From positions 372,001-436,000 of the forward strand of contig NZ_JAHSTW010000003.1 of NCBI RefSeq assembly GCF_019145195.1: a DNA stretch of 64,000 nt, in the 5' to 3' direction. Of this stretch, positions 29,747-39,437 are shown piece after piece. The translations under genes were made by a program, and so were the position numbers. The stretch comes from Pseudomonas siliginis. Lineage in GTDB: Bacteria; Pseudomonadota; Gammaproteobacteria; Pseudomonadales; Pseudomonadaceae. The notes beneath the pieces were generated by a model. The model saw nothing but the letters and a program-made list of their open reading frames with translations, was not told the DNA's origin and did no database searches. Positions within the stretch are counted from its first letter, which is position 1; every line of letters starts with the position of its first letter.

Positions 29747-30769
29747 TCAGGATCGAGGGTCAAAAGCGTCACGTAACGCTTCGCCGATGAATACCAACAA
29801 GGAGAGGATCAGCGCCAGGGTAAAGAACGCGGTCAACCCGAGCCACGGTGCTTGCAGGTTCTGCTTGCCCTGACCGATCAGTTCACCCAGCGAGGCACTG
29901 CCGGCCGGCATGCCAAAGCCGAGGAAATCCAGCGCGGTCAGCGTTGAAATGGCACCAGTCAGAATGAACGGCAGGTAGCTCAGCGTCGCGTTCATTGCGT
30001 TGGGCAGGATGTGCCGGAAGATTACTTTACGGTCAGTCAGGCCCAGGGCGCGTGCGGCTTTGACGTATTCCAGATTGCGCCCGCGCAGGAACTCGGCGCG
30101 CACCACGTCCACCAGCGCCAACCAGGAAAACAGCGCCATGATCCCCAGCAGCCACCAGAAATTCGGCTCGACGAACCCGGAAAGGATGATCAGCAGATAC
30201 AACACCGGCAGCCCCGACCAGACTTCCAGCACGCGCTGACCAAGTAGATCGACCCAGCCGCCGTAATAGCCCTGCAACGCGCCGGCGGCGATACCGATCA
30301 GCGCGCTGACAAAGGTCAGCATCAAGGCAAACAGAATCGACACCCGAGCACCAAAGATGACCCGCGCCAGCACATCCCGCGCCTGATCGTCGGTGCCCAG
30401 CCAGTTGACCGATGTTGGTGGGCTCGGCGCCGGTTTGTTCAGGTCATAGTTGGGCGTGTCGTCGCTGAACGGAATCGGCGGGAACAGCATCCAGCCGCCG
30501 TCCTTGCGAATCAGATTCTGCACGTACTCGCTGCGGTAATCGGCCTGAAACGGCAGTTGCCCGCCGAACTCCTGTTCGGTGTGGCGCTTGAACACCGGGA
30601 AGTACCACTGGCCCTGATAACTGACCATCAATGGTTTGTCGTTGGCGATCAACTCGCCACCCAGCGTCAGGATGAACAGGCCGATGAACAGCCACAGCGA
30701 CCACCAGCCACGACGGTTTTTCTTGAAACGTTCGAAACGGCGACGACCCAAAGGCGAGAGCTTGAACAT
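29747..30769 (-). CDS. yejE: Peptide ABC importer permease (YejE type)
   Basis: 340 residues. N-terminal cytosolic part and first membrane helix (WWSLWLFIGLFILTLGG), a periplasmic insert with the NYDLNKPAPSPPTSVNWLGTDDQARDV-like segment, then five more helices and the EAA loop AARALGLTDRKV. Its start overlaps the yejB stop by one base. Confidence 0.94.
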   Translation of the reverse strand: MFKLSPLGRRRFERFKKNRRGWWSLWLFIGLFILTLGGELIANDKPLMVSYQGQWYFPVFKRHTEQEFGGQLPFQADYRSEYVQNLIRKDGGWMLFPPIPFSDDTPNYDLNKPAPSPPTSVNWLGTDDQARDVLARVIFGARVSILFALMLTFVSALIGIAAGALQGYYGGWVDLLGQRVLEVWSGLPVLYLLIILSGFVEPNFWWLLGIMALFSWLALVDVVRAEFLRGRNLEYVKAARALGLTDRKVIFRHILPNAMNATLSYLPFILTGAISTLTALDFLGFGMPAGSASLGELIGQGKQNLQAPWLGLTAFFTLALILSLLVFIGEALRDAFDPRS

Positions 30770-31830
30770 CAGGCATTCCTCGCGGCGAAGTCGATACGCG
30801 GGTCGACCAGGGTGTAGCAGAGGTCGCCGATCAGTTTTATCAGCAGGCCGAACAGGGTGAAGATGAACAGTGAACCGAACACCACCGGATAATCCCGCGA
30901 TACCGCTGCTTCGTAACTCATGCGTCCAAGGCCATCGAGGGAGAAGATCACTTCGATCAGCAGTGAGCCGGCGAAGAACACACTGATGAACGCCTGAGGT
31001 ATCCCCGAGACCACCAACAGCATGGCGTTGCGAAACACGTGTCCGTACAGCACGCGGCGTTCGCTCAAGCCTTTGGCGCGGGCGGTTACTACGTACTGTC
31101 GGGTGATTTCATTGAGGAACGAGTTTTTTGTAAGGATCGTCAGCGTCGCGAATCCACCGATTACCAGCGCCGTGACCGGCAGCACCAGATGCCAGAAGTA
31201 ATCGGCGATCTTGCCCAGTGTCGACAGCGATTCGAAGTTGTCCGACACCAGCCCGCGCACCGGAAACCAGTTGAGCGAAGTGCCGCCGGCGAATACGACG
31301 ATCAGGAACATCGCGAACAGAAACGCCGGCATGGCGTAACCGATGATGATCGCCGTGCTGCTCCAGATATCGAAATGGCTGCCGTGGTGCACAGCCTTGC
31401 GGATGCCCAGCGGGATCGACACCAGATAGGTGATCAGCGTCGCCCACAGCCCGAGCGAAATGGTGACCGGCATCTTTTCCAGAATCAGGTCGGTGACTGT
31501 TGCGCCACGGAAGAAGCTCTTGCCGAAGTCCAGTTGCGCGTAATTCTTCAGCATCAGCCACAGACGCTCGTGGGCCGGTTTGTCGAAGCCGTACTGCTTT
31601 TCGATATCCTTGATCAGTTGCGGGTCGAGGCCACGACTGGCGCGCGAAGCGTTGCTCGAGGTCTCGCTGGCACCGCCGCCGACACTGGCTCCGCCAATGC
31701 CTTGCAGGTGGGCGATGGCTTGTTCCACCGGCCCGCCGGGCGCGGCTTGAATGATGACGAAATTGACCAGCAGGATGATCACCAGCGTCGGAATGATCAG
31801 CAGCAGGCGCCGCAGTATGTAACCCCACAT
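30769..31830 (-). CDS. yejB: Peptide ABC importer permease (YejB type)
   Basis: 353 residues, DppB-like permease. First helix near residues 9-30 ([19 protein letters not shown]), a 60-residue periplasmic insert, then the transporter core with the EAA loop [11 protein letters not shown]. Its start overlaps the yejA stop by one base, so all four genes are translationally linked. Confidence 0.94.
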   Translation of the reverse strand: MWGYILRRLLLIIPTLVIILLVNFVIIQAAPGGPVEQAIAHLQGIGGASVGGGASETSSNASRASRGLDPQLIKDIEKQYGFDKPAHERLWLMLKNYAQLDFGKSFFRGATVTDLILEKMPVTISLGLWATLITYLVSIPLGIRKAVHHGSHFDIWSSTAIIIGYAMPAFLFAMFLIVVFAGGTSLNWFPVRGLVSDNFESLSTLGKIADYFWHLVLPVTALVIGGFATLTILTKNSFLNEITRQYVVTARAKGLSERRVLYGHVFRNAMLLVVSGIPQAFISVFFAGSLLIEVIFSLDGLGRMSYEAAVSRDYPVVFGSLFIFTLFGLLIKLIGDLCYTLVDPRIDFAARNA

Positions 31831-33698
31831 CAGTGCGGCCCTCCGGGTCTGCCGCGACTGATTTTCTCAGCGGTCATTTGCTGATTGGTCAGCGGCGTCC
31901 GGCTGATTTCCCACCAGCTCTCGATGGCTTCGTCATTGCTCGCCTGCACCGTGGGAATGCCGAAGCGGTTCCACCACACGGTCGAAGTGCCCGGCGGGTA
32001 ATAGTTGGGAATCCAGTAGTAGCTCCATTGCAGCACCCGGTCCAGCGCATGGGCGTAATGCAGCATGTCCGACTGAGTAGAGGCGCGGATCAGGCCGTTG
32101 ATCAAAGTGTCGACTGCCGGATTTTTCAGCACCATGTAATTGTTCGCGCCCGGATCGTTGGCCGCTGCCGAGCCGAAGTAGTTGAGCAACTCGCCGCCCG
32201 GAGAAGTAGTAACGGGGTAGCCGGTGACGATCATGTCGTAGTCGCGACTCATCAGGCGATTGACGTATTGCGAGGCGTCGATGCGACGGATATTCAGCTC
32301 GATGCCGATCTGCTTCAGCGTGCGCTTGTATGGCAACAGCAGGCGGTCCATGCCGTTCTGGCTGACCAGAAAAGTGAAGCTCAGCGGCTCGCCGGCGCCG
32401 TTGACCAGTTGATCGCCATCCGGTTTCCAGCCGGCCTGCTCGAGCAGCTGCAGGGCTTGCAACTGCTTGTCACGGATGATGCCGCTGCCGTCGGTCTTCG
32501 GCGCCTCGAAGACTTTGCTGAACACTTCCTCAGGCACCTGACCGCGCAGCGGTTCAAGAATTTCCAACTCTTTCGCATCGGGCAACTGCCGGGCGGCGAG
32601 GTCGGTGTTGGAGAAGTAGCTCTGCTGGCGGATATAGACGTTGCGCATCATCTGCCGGTTGCTCCACTCGAAATCCCAGAGCATCGCCAGAGCCTGGCGC
32701 ACGCGGCGGTCCTCGAACATCGGCTTTTGCAGGTTGAACACGAAACCCTGCGCCGACTGCGGCGATTCAGTGGCCAGGTGGGCCTTCTGCAAACGGCCAT
32801 CGCTGAGGGCGGGACTGTCGTAGCCGATCGAGTAGCCGGTCGCGGAAAACTCGCGGTTGTAGTCGTAGGCGCCACCACGCAGCACCTGGCGGGCGACATC
32901 GGTATCGCCGAAATACTCGATACTGAAATGGTCGAAGTTGTACAGGCCGCGGCTGACCGGCAGGTCCTTGCCCCACCAGTCGCCATTGCGTTCGAACGTG
33001 ATGCTGCGCCCGGAATCGACCTTGCCAACTCGATACGGCCCGCTGCCCAGCGGCGGTTCATAACCACCCCCGCTGGCGAAATCGCGGCTCTTCCACCAGT
33101 GTTCGGGGAATACCGGCAAGGTTGCGATGTCCAGCGGCAAAGTTCGGTTTTCGTTGCTTTTGAAGTCGAAGCGCACGGTCAGCGGTGCCTCGATTTCGAC
33201 GCCTTTGACGTCGGCGAACTGGGTGCGATAACGCAGGCTGCCCTGGGTCATCAGCAGGTTGTAGGTGTAGCGCACGTCTTCGGCGGTAATCGGTTTGCCA
33301 TCGGCAAAGCGCGCCTTCGGGTTGATGAAGAAACGTAGCGAAAGACCGTCGTCCGAACGTTCCATCTTCTGCGCGACCAGACCGTAGACGGTGTAAGGCT
33401 CGTCGAGCGAGCGCTGGGCCAGCGGCGAATACAGCAGGCCGTCGATCTGCGTCACGCCGATGCCTTTGTCTATATAAGGCAGCAAATGGTCGAAGTGGCC
33501 GATCTCGATGGCCGAGCGCCGCATCGTCCCGCCCTTCGGCGCTTGCGGATTGGTGTAGTCGAAATGGCTGAAACCGGCGGGGTATTTGGCCGGTTCGCCG
33601 TAAACGGTCAGTGCGTGTTGCGGGGCAGCGTTCACGCCAGCGGCGCCAATGAGAAAGGCGAGGGCGGTGAGCATCAGTGTGGGAAAAACCAGTCGCAT
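31830..33698 (-). CDS. yejA: Peptide-binding lipoprotein-like periplasmic protein (YejA type)
   Basis: 622 residues from [10 protein letters not shown], which gives a clean signal peptide cut near GVNA-APQH; the longer open frame upstream would bury it. Family 5 extracellular solute-binding protein ([24 protein letters not shown], then [26 protein letters not shown] core). First gene of the yej operon. Confidence 0.93.
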   Translation of the reverse strand: MRLVFPTLMLTALAFLIGAAGVNAAPQHALTVYGEPAKYPAGFSHFDYTNPQAPKGGTMRRSAIEIGHFDHLLPYIDKGIGVTQIDGLLYSPLAQRSLDEPYTVYGLVAQKMERSDDGLSLRFFINPKARFADGKPITAEDVRYTYNLLMTQGSLRYRTQFADVKGVEIEAPLTVRFDFKSNENRTLPLDIATLPVFPEHWWKSRDFASGGGYEPPLGSGPYRVGKVDSGRSITFERNGDWWGKDLPVSRGLYNFDHFSIEYFGDTDVARQVLRGGAYDYNREFSATGYSIGYDSPALSDGRLQKAHLATESPQSAQGFVFNLQKPMFEDRRVRQALAMLWDFEWSNRQMMRNVYIRQQSYFSNTDLAARQLPDAKELEILEPLRGQVPEEVFSKVFEAPKTDGSGIIRDKQLQALQLLEQAGWKPDGDQLVNGAGEPLSFTFLVSQNGMDRLLLPYKRTLKQIGIELNIRRIDASQYVNRLMSRDYDMIVTGYPVTTSPGGELLNYFGSAAANDPGANNYMVLKNPAVDTLINGLIRASTQSDMLHYAHALDRVLQWSYYWIPNYYPPGTSTVWWNRFGIPTVQASNDEAIESWWEISRTPLTNQQMTAEKISRGRPGGPH

Positions 33699-33829
33699 CG
33701 TCAGCCTTGGAACGCAAAATCGATAAGCGCAAGTTGTACGCGAGCCACGCGCCACTCGCCAGCCATATGTGTAACTGAAACACAACGGCCCACCAGAAGG
33801 CGGGCCGTTGTCAGCAATCGGACGACGAA

Positions 33830-34111
33830 TCAGTCCTGACGGCTGGTGACTTCCAACAGGTGATAACCGAACTGGGTCTTCACCGGGCCTTGCACGACGT
33901 TGATCGGCGCGCTGAATACCACGGTGTCGAATTCCTTGACCATCTGGCCTGGACCGAACGAGCCCAGATCGCCGCCCTGACGGCTGGACGGGCAGGTGGA
34001 GTTGGCTTTGGCGACTTCAGCAAAATCGGCGCCGGCTTCGATCTGAGCCTTGAGTTCGTTGCACTTGTCTTCGCTGGAAACCAGGATGTGGCGGGCAGTG
34101 GCTTTGGCCAT
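33830..34111 (-). CDS. Parvulin-type peptidyl-prolyl isomerase (PpiC)
   Basis: 93 residues from MAKATARHILV. Same single-domain layout as the protein at 14070 (CPSSRQGGDLG, FGYHLLEV). No signal peptide. The upstream open extension has no family match. Confidence 0.94.
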   Translation of the reverse strand: MAKATARHILVSSEDKCNELKAQIEAGADFAEVAKANSTCPSSRQGGDLGSFGPGQMVKEFDTVVFSAPINVVQGPVKTQFGYHLLEVTSRQD

Positions 34112-34206
34112 GGGGAATTCTCCGAACTGTTTCAATAAAAGGTGGAGCGTACCGGAATCAGTCGGTGAATTCTCGGCAAAGTTCCATTCTGATTCCCTGA
34201 CTCTAC

Positions 34207-35076
34207 TCAAAGATCCGCCGCACGCAGGCGCTGGGCATGCTCGACGTACAGCTCGATAGGGTCCGGCGAAGACGCGTTTACGCCCGGGCTGCGCCGCAAA
34301 CTAGCCAAGTGATCCATTGGATAATCAGAGCGGATCACTTGGCCGAGATGGCTACTGAAGCGTCCGACGAAACCGTCATTCTGCTGGGGTTCGGTGGTGA
34401 AATATTGCGACAGGACCCGGCAGGTTGCTTGAACCGGATCCAGCACTGGCAGCCTGGTTTGCGCAACAACCCCGCTCCACGAGTAATAGCGCACGCCGTT
34501 GACTTGCTCAGGACCTTGCCCGCCCCAGGTTTGCGGCAGCCCTTGGGGAAATTTGTCATTGAATTGACCGACGCCGACCGTGGTCAATGCGTTGAGTGCG
34601 GCTAACGCATTCTGCGGCAATGTCACGCTGCCGCTCAGTAGCGACAGCAAGTCAGCAAATTGCGTCGCCACGTTCTGTGCGACGGCTTCGGGAAGCTTGC
34701 CTGGAATCAGTGCCCTGCGCAGGAAGTCGGCGAGCTCCGAGCCATGGTTCGGGCCACTGACGGAGGTGACCGAAGCGACGACGTCTGGTGCAAGCGCCGC
34801 GGCATAGCGTGCAGCGAGTGCGCCTTGACTGTGTCCTATGAGGTTGACTTTCTTCGCGCCTGTGCCTCGCAGCACGCAAGCAATCTGTGACAGCAATTGC
34901 TCGCCCCGCTTTTCATTGTCGTGGGTGGCCGAAAGGTGTGGAACAAACAATCGACAGCCGGCTGTTTTAAGCGCGGACTTGACGTCATGGAACAGCTCGA
35001 AATGACCGATATGCTCGAACCCGAACAGACCGTGGACCAACAGGATGGGATAACGAGTTGTAGCATTCCGTTGCAT
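34207..35076 (-). CDS. Family I triacylglycerol lipase without signal peptide
   Basis: 289 residues from MQRNATTRYP, with AAGG 7 bases upstream; a longer frame is open. YPILLVHGLFGF is the oxyanion loop, GHSQGALAARY the nucleophile elbow, QNDGFVGRFS the acid region and DYPMDHL the histidine. It closely follows the pattern of the Proteus-like subfamily of family I lipases, which also lack a signal peptide and are thought to leave by another route. No lipase foldase gene is adjacent. Confidence 0.9.
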   Translation of the reverse strand: MQRNATTRYPILLVHGLFGFEHIGHFELFHDVKSALKTAGCRLFVPHLSATHDNEKRGEQLLSQIACVLRGTGAKKVNLIGHSQGALAARYAAALAPDVVASVTSVSGPNHGSELADFLRRALIPGKLPEAVAQNVATQFADLLSLLSGSVTLPQNALAALNALTTVGVGQFNDKFPQGLPQTWGGQGPEQVNGVRYYSWSGVVAQTRLPVLDPVQATCRVLSQYFTTEPQQNDGFVGRFSSHLGQVIRSDYPMDHLASLRRSPGVNASSPDPIELYVEHAQRLRAADL

Positions 35077-35410
35077 GTTCTTACCTTTTTCGTAGAAGTT
35101 CATCGGGAAATCACCGGGCCACTCTAAAACACTCATCCCGTTGAAGAAGTACGAAGAGGCTTCACATTGCGTTTGAAAATGGACTACGAGGCGTACGAAA
35201 TTTCGGAGAGCTGTGAAATCCGAATCGGAAGTTCAGTGGGTCGTTTGTCGGCATAACCGCGTGACCTCTGCTGTTGCCTACTTTGCGAGTAGCGGTTACG
35301 CCGTTGTCGCGGTGGATTCGGCTGACATCCGGAACGTTCAAAGAGGTCCTCAATGTAGATGTCAGTGTCGTCATTCGGGGCGGCACGTTTTCCAGGGAGT
35401 GGAAGCGAAA
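35077..35410. other. 334-base stretch between divergent genes
   Basis: Should hold promoters for the lipase and the repeat protein. Bases about 35268-35412 also contain an open plus-strand frame, in a different frame from the next gene, ending in a protein-like sequence (VLNVDVSVVIRGGTFSREWK) without a start. This may be a gene remnant; I see no other structure. Confidence 0.35.
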
Positions 35411-36490
35411 ATGAATAGCCATGAAATCGAGTTTTGCTGGCGGATGCGCCAGCCGATGGTTGCCGAAGCGTCTATCGAACCTCTGGTCGCGCCAACGATT
35501 GACGGGCTCCAAGGGAGCGTGTTGGATCCTTCGCTGGCCAAGGCCGTCGTTCGCATTTTCCCTTATGCCAACATGAGCTGCGGCGATCAGTTGGTGCTGT
35601 ACTGGGAGGGGCTGGATATCGAAGGCTTTGCCTATCAATACGAGAGCGTTCGATTCATCAGCCAGGCCCAGGTTGGCAAAGACGTCATCTTCGTCATCAA
35701 GGCGATGCATGTCGCTGCACTGGACGGGGGTTCGCTTGAGGTTTACTGGGCACTTCAAAGTGCGTCCGCACCCAAGGCAGTAGAATCTGCTCGCCTGCAA
35801 CTGTCTGTCGGGGATGTTGGACCGCATCTGTTGGCGCCGCAGATAGACGGCGCTGTAAACGGAGCACTGGAGCCGTCGCGAGTGGCCGAGGGCACTCTGG
35901 TGACTCTGCAGCCTTACGCTCGAATGTCGGCGGGCGACCGGATCATGCTGTCGTGGCATGGAGATGCTTCGCCCGAAATATTCATCGACTCGTTGAAAGT
36001 CGAGGCCTACGCCGTCGCGCAAAGTCTGTCGTTCTGGGTGCCGGGCAGCTACATCGAGGCGCATCGCGGCGGCGAGGTGGTGGTCGCCTACCGTGTTGAA
36101 CAATGCAGTGGAACGATCCGAACGTCGGAGCCTGCGACGATTTTCATTGGGCCGGCAGTGCGTGCTGAACTGGCCGCGCCAGATATTGTTGGGGCGATCG
36201 ATGATGTGCTGTCGGTGAAGGACTCGATAGAGGGGGTTTCCATTCTGATTGAAGACCCGCTGGTGCAGGAAGACGAGTTGGTCTATCTCAAGTGCGATGG
36301 TGATTTTTTCAGTCATCGCGATGATCTTGAAATCACTCGGGAGACGGCCGGGCAACCGGTGAGTTTCATTGTTCCCCATCGGTTCTGGCGCGAGCACCAC
36401 GGCACGACGGTGGAGATTGCCTACACCATCGAACGTCTGGACGATACCAGTCAGCAATCTGCCGTGAGGCGGATCAGCGTCGTTGCCTAG
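35411..36490 (+). CDS. Protein with three Ig-like repeats, unknown function
   Basis: 359 residues from ATG 35411 with GGAAG five bases before it; the frame is open further upstream to 35213 but that part is Cys/Arg-rich and unlike protein. Three repeats of about 110 residues begin LVAPTIDGLQGSVLDP, LLAPQIDGAVNGALEP and LAAPDIVGAIDDVLSV, each followed by an acidic, beta-rich segment (CGDQLVLYWEG, AGDRIMLSWHG, EDELVYLKCDG). This fits Ig-like beta sandwiches. No signal peptide is visible. I do not know the function. Confidence 0.75.
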   Translation: MNSHEIEFCWRMRQPMVAEASIEPLVAPTIDGLQGSVLDPSLAKAVVRIFPYANMSCGDQLVLYWEGLDIEGFAYQYESVRFISQAQVGKDVIFVIKAMHVAALDGGSLEVYWALQSASAPKAVESARLQLSVGDVGPHLLAPQIDGAVNGALEPSRVAEGTLVTLQPYARMSAGDRIMLSWHGDASPEIFIDSLKVEAYAVAQSLSFWVPGSYIEAHRGGEVVVAYRVEQCSGTIRTSEPATIFIGPAVRAELAAPDIVGAIDDVLSVKDSIEGVSILIEDPLVQEDELVYLKCDGDFFSHRDDLEITRETAGQPVSFIVPHRFWREHHGTTVEIAYTIERLDDTSQQSAVRRISVVA

Positions 36491-36543
36491 ACCGGGGCGA
36501 TGAGCCCTCCGCGCTCTTGATAGAGCGGGAGGGCAATCTGCGA

Positions 36544-37617
36544 TCAGGCTCTGGCTTGTGCCAGGCGCGTAGCAGCGTCGGTCAGCAATTGTTCCGTTGC
36601 GCTGAAGCCGAGGCAGCCGTCGGTGATCGATACGCCGTAGCGCAGAGAGCTGCTCAGCGGCTGGCAGCCTTCGAACAGATGGGATTCGAGCATCATGCCA
36701 ATCAGCGCATGGTTACCATGCAAGCGTTGTTCAAGCACATCGTTGAACACGGCTGGCTGACGCAGTGGATCCTTGCCGCTGTTGGCATGGCTGCAATCGA
36801 CCATGATCCGGCTGGGGATCTTCAGGCGGCTGAGCTCGGCGCTGATGTTGGCTACGCTGGTTGCATCGTAGTTCGGCCCTTGATGGCCACCGCGCAGCAC
36901 AATGTGGGTGTCAGCGTTGCCGGCTGTCTGCACGATCGCCGGATGTCCTTGGCTGTCCACGCCGAAGTGCCGATGCGGATGGGCTGCCGAGCGCATGGCG
37001 TCGACAGCAATGGCGGCGCCGCCGTCGGTGCCGTTCTTGAAGCCCACCGGCATGTTCAGGCCGCTGGCCATTTCGCGGTGGATTTGCGATTCGGTGGTGC
37101 GGGCACCAATGGCCACCCAGCTCAGCAGGTCATCAAAGTAGCTGGCGGCCATGGGTTGCAGGAGTTCGGTAGCGACCGGTAGTCCGAGCTGGATCATTTC
37201 CAGCATCAGTTCGCGCGACAGCGTCAGGCCGGTAGCCATGTCGTCAGTGCCGTCCAGATGCGGATCGTAGGCCAGACCTTTCCAGCCGACCGTCGTACGC
37301 GGCTTTTCGACGTAGGCGCGCATCACCAGCAGCATTTCACTGCTGACATCCTCGGCCAGACGAGCGAGTTTGCTGGCGTACTCAATCGCTGATTGCGGGT
37401 CATGGATAGAGCAGGGGCCAATGATGACCAGCAGGCGTGGGTCTTCACCGTTAAGGATGGCGCGCACCGCCTGGCGATGAGTGTTGACCTGTTGATGCAG
37501 GGAATGGCTGAGTGGCAATTGCTGTTTGAGCTGCAACGAGCTGGGCAGACGCAGGGTCAGCGCCTCGTTGGCAGAATCGATTGTGGACAGCGGCAAAGCG
37601 GAAACTGAAGAGTTCAT
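36544..37617 (-). CDS. 3-deoxy-7-phosphoheptulonate (DAHP) synthase, class I
   Basis: 357 residues from MNSSVSALPL, AGGAAG upstream. First enzyme of the shikimate pathway, joining phosphoenolpyruvate and erythrose 4-phosphate. Family marks: IIGPCSIHDPQSA, MRAYVEKPRTTVGWKG, DGTDDMATG, VGFKNGTDG and DCSHANSGKD with metal ligands. Which aromatic amino acid inhibits it cannot be told with certainty. Upstream are two aromatic-rich leader ORFs and a terminator, so expression is probably attenuated by aromatic amino acid supply. Confidence 0.95.
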   Translation of the reverse strand: MNSSVSALPLSTIDSANEALTLRLPSSLQLKQQLPLSHSLHQQVNTHRQAVRAILNGEDPRLLVIIGPCSIHDPQSAIEYASKLARLAEDVSSEMLLVMRAYVEKPRTTVGWKGLAYDPHLDGTDDMATGLTLSRELMLEMIQLGLPVATELLQPMAASYFDDLLSWVAIGARTTESQIHREMASGLNMPVGFKNGTDGGAAIAVDAMRSAAHPHRHFGVDSQGHPAIVQTAGNADTHIVLRGGHQGPNYDATSVANISAELSRLKIPSRIMVDCSHANSGKDPLRQPAVFNDVLEQRLHGNHALIGMMLESHLFEGCQPLSSSLRYGVSITDGCLGFSATEQLLTDAATRLAQARA

Positions 37618-37664
37618 GTTCGGTCTTCCTGGGCGGATGGCGGGTCTTTCCCGCGCAATCGGCC

Positions 37665-37817
37665 CTACTGGGGTGTTCGACAAATGGCCGTACTGACTAG
37701 GCATGTGTGTTTGCCACCTGTGGGTGACCGATCGGAGGCGGCAGGCTGTCCCGAGCGGAGGCTGGTAAATCGCCAGGCGCTGAAGCTGTCGTAACGGTAA
37801 TAAGTGGCGTAGTTCAT
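37665..37817 (-). CDS. Second aromatic-rich leader ORF of DAHP synthase
   Basis: 50 codons with a strong GAGGAAT 7 bases before the ATG. Tyr at 3, 6, 7 and 9, Phe at 12 and 17 and Trp at 15 crowd the first 17 residues (MNYATYYRYDSFSAWRF). It lies after the terminator and ends 47 bases before the DAHP synthase start. It may be a second sensor of aromatic tRNA charging or a coupling ORF. Confidence 0.6.
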   Translation of the reverse strand: MNYATYYRYDSFSAWRFTSLRSGQPAASDRSPTGGKHTCLVSTAICRTPQ

Positions 37818-37862
37818 GGTGTATTCCTCAAAATGTGGTGTGTCGCTGAAAGTGATGGGCCT

Positions 37863-37902
37863 GAAAAAACAAAACCCCCGGTCGGGAGGCCGACCGGGGG
37901 TT
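37863..37902 (-). terminator. Intrinsic terminator (attenuator) in the DAHP synthase leader
   Basis: Perfect 13-bp stem AACCCCCGGTCGG / CCGACCGGGGGTT with a 4-base loop, followed on the minus strand by TTGTTTTTTC. It lies 47 bases after leader ORF 1 and before leader ORF 2. Confidence 0.88.
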
Positions 37903-37949
37903 GAGAAATCTCTGGTAGGCGACCCGTTATCATGGGCGCCGTTTGGGTA

Positions 37950-38078
37950 TCAGGCGCGCCAGTGGCTAAACCAATACCCAAAATAAAAATTGTCTGGAGC
38001 GCAAGTGTGATTCACCCGGGCAGCCGCAACCGAGCGCAGGGCGCTGGTGGTGCAAGACTGTGGAAGGGTGTTGAACAT
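37950..38078 (-). CDS. First aromatic-rich leader peptide of DAHP synthase
   Basis: 42 codons, ATG at 38078 with GGAGA upstream. Residues 31-40 are FYFGYWFSHW, seven aromatics in ten. Inside these codons TTTGGGTAT (minus strand, 37974-37982) can pair with ATACCCAAA (37942-37950) just after the stop, and a further GGCGCCC / GGGTCGCC hairpin precedes the terminator. Ribosome stalling at the aromatic codons would alter this folding, the usual logic of transcription attenuation. Confidence 0.75.
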   Translation of the reverse strand: MFNTLPQSCTTSALRSVAAARVNHTCAPDNFYFGYWFSHWRA

Positions 38079-38222
38079 GCGCTGTCTCCGTTGAATGCGC
38101 CGAGCTTACTCGACGCTGATACGCATCAGCAATCAGAAAATGCTATTGCCCGCCGCTCAAAACGCCTATCACTGGCAAACCATGCGGGTGAAGGGCAACT
38201 TTGCAGTCATGGAGAAAGCTGA

Positions 38223-38666
38223 ATGAGTTATCGAATCCGGCATGCCACCCGTGATGATCTTGCTTTTGCGCGGGATCTGACCTGTCGCAACATGCTGCGC
38301 TATTACATTGACCACGACCTGTTGTGGCAGGACGAGGCGTTCGACGCAGGCTGGCAGTATCGTGACAACTGGATGATCCTTCAGGATGAACTGCTGATCG
38401 GCTTTGTCAGTCTGAGCCAGGATGCGCGAGCGCTGTACATACGCGAATTGCAGATTGATCATCCGTGGCAAGGGCAGGGCGCCGGTTCCTGGGCCATTGA
38501 TCAGGTTATCCAGATGGCTCGTCAGGCAAGGCGACCGGCACTGCGGCTGACAGTGTTTGACAATAACCCGGCACAAGAACTGTATGCACGCAAAGGACTG
38601 CGCATGGTGGGCAGGGATGAGTGTTTCCTCAGGATGCAACTCGATTTGAGTACAGCTGTGCTCTGA
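38223..38666 (+). CDS. GNAT family N-acetyltransferase
   Basis: 147 residues, GGAGAAAGCTGA before the ATG. The acetyl-CoA loop is HPWQGQGAGSWA, and FDNNPAQELYARKGL is the typical C-terminal motif B. Substrate unknown. It is divergent from the DAHP synthase leader; the region between carries the dyad GCTGATACGCATCAGC at 38115-38130. Confidence 0.88.
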   Translation: MSYRIRHATRDDLAFARDLTCRNMLRYYIDHDLLWQDEAFDAGWQYRDNWMILQDELLIGFVSLSQDARALYIRELQIDHPWQGQGAGSWAIDQVIQMARQARRPALRLTVFDNNPAQELYARKGLRMVGRDECFLRMQLDLSTAVL

Positions 38667-38793
38667 AACCCACGGCCGGCAAGCCCTGAATGATGAATTG
38701 AAACTTTTTAAATGCGGCTTTCCGCTAGGTCTGTCTGGCACTTTTTGCTAAGGTGTCCGGCATCCCAATAAGACCATATCGCGAGGTGTCTGC

Positions 38794-39435
38794 TTGATTA
38801 GGGTGCTAGTGGTCGACGACCATGATCTCGTTCGCACAGGCATTACACGAATGCTGGCCGATATCGATGGCCTGCAAGTGGTGGGTCAGGCCGAGTCAGG
38901 TGAAGAGTCCCTGATCAAGGCCCGTGAATTGAAGCCTGACGTAGTGCTCATGGACGTCAAGATGCCCGGCATTGGCGGCCTCGAAGCCACGCGGAAGCTG
39001 CTGCGCAGCCACCCGGACATCAAGGTGGTTGCCGTTACGGTGTGCGAGGAAGACCCTTTCCCGACGCGTTTGCTGCAGGCCGGGGCGGCTGGTTATCTGA
39101 CCAAGGGCGCGGGTCTGCCGGAAATGGTTCAGGCCATTCGTCTGGTCTTCGCCGGGCAGCGCTACATCAGTCCGCAGATCGCTCAGCAGTTGGCAATCAA
39201 ATCATTCCAGCCCACCAATGATTCGCCGTTCGATGCGTTGTCCGAGCGGGAAATCCAGATTGCGTTGATGATTGTCGGTTGCCAGAAGGTCCAGATCATT
39301 TCCGACAAGTTGTGCCTGTCGCCGAAAACCGTGAATACCTACCGCTACCGCATTTTCGAGAAGCTTTCGATCAGCAGCGACGTCGAGTTGACACTGCTCG
39401 CGGTGCGTCACGGCATGGTGGATGCCAGCGCCTGA
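38794..39435 (+). CDS. gacA: Response regulator GacA
   Basis: 213 residues starting with TTG 38794 ([11 protein letters not shown]), the start used for gacA in Pseudomonas. Receiver domain with phospho-aspartate in [10 protein letters not shown] (residue 54) and lysine in YLTKGAG, then a LuxR-type helix-turn-helix ([32 protein letters not shown]). It is the global regulator that with GacS drives small RNAs rsmX/Y/Z for secondary metabolism. uvrC follows after two bases. Confidence 0.97.
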   Translation: MIRVLVVDDHDLVRTGITRMLADIDGLQVVGQAESGEESLIKARELKPDVVLMDVKMPGIGGLEATRKLLRSHPDIKVVAVTVCEEDPFPTRLLQAGAAGYLTKGAGLPEMVQAIRLVFAGQRYISPQIAQQLAIKSFQPTNDSPFDALSEREIQIALMIVGCQKVQIISDKLCLSPKTVNTYRYRIFEKLSISSDVELTLLAVRHGMVDASA

Positions 39436-39437
39436 CC

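Noticed and set aside
35162..36457. 431-codon minus-strand frame
   Set aside because: Antisense to the Ig-like repeat protein; no start signal and no recognisable domain, while the plus-strand frame shows internal repeats.
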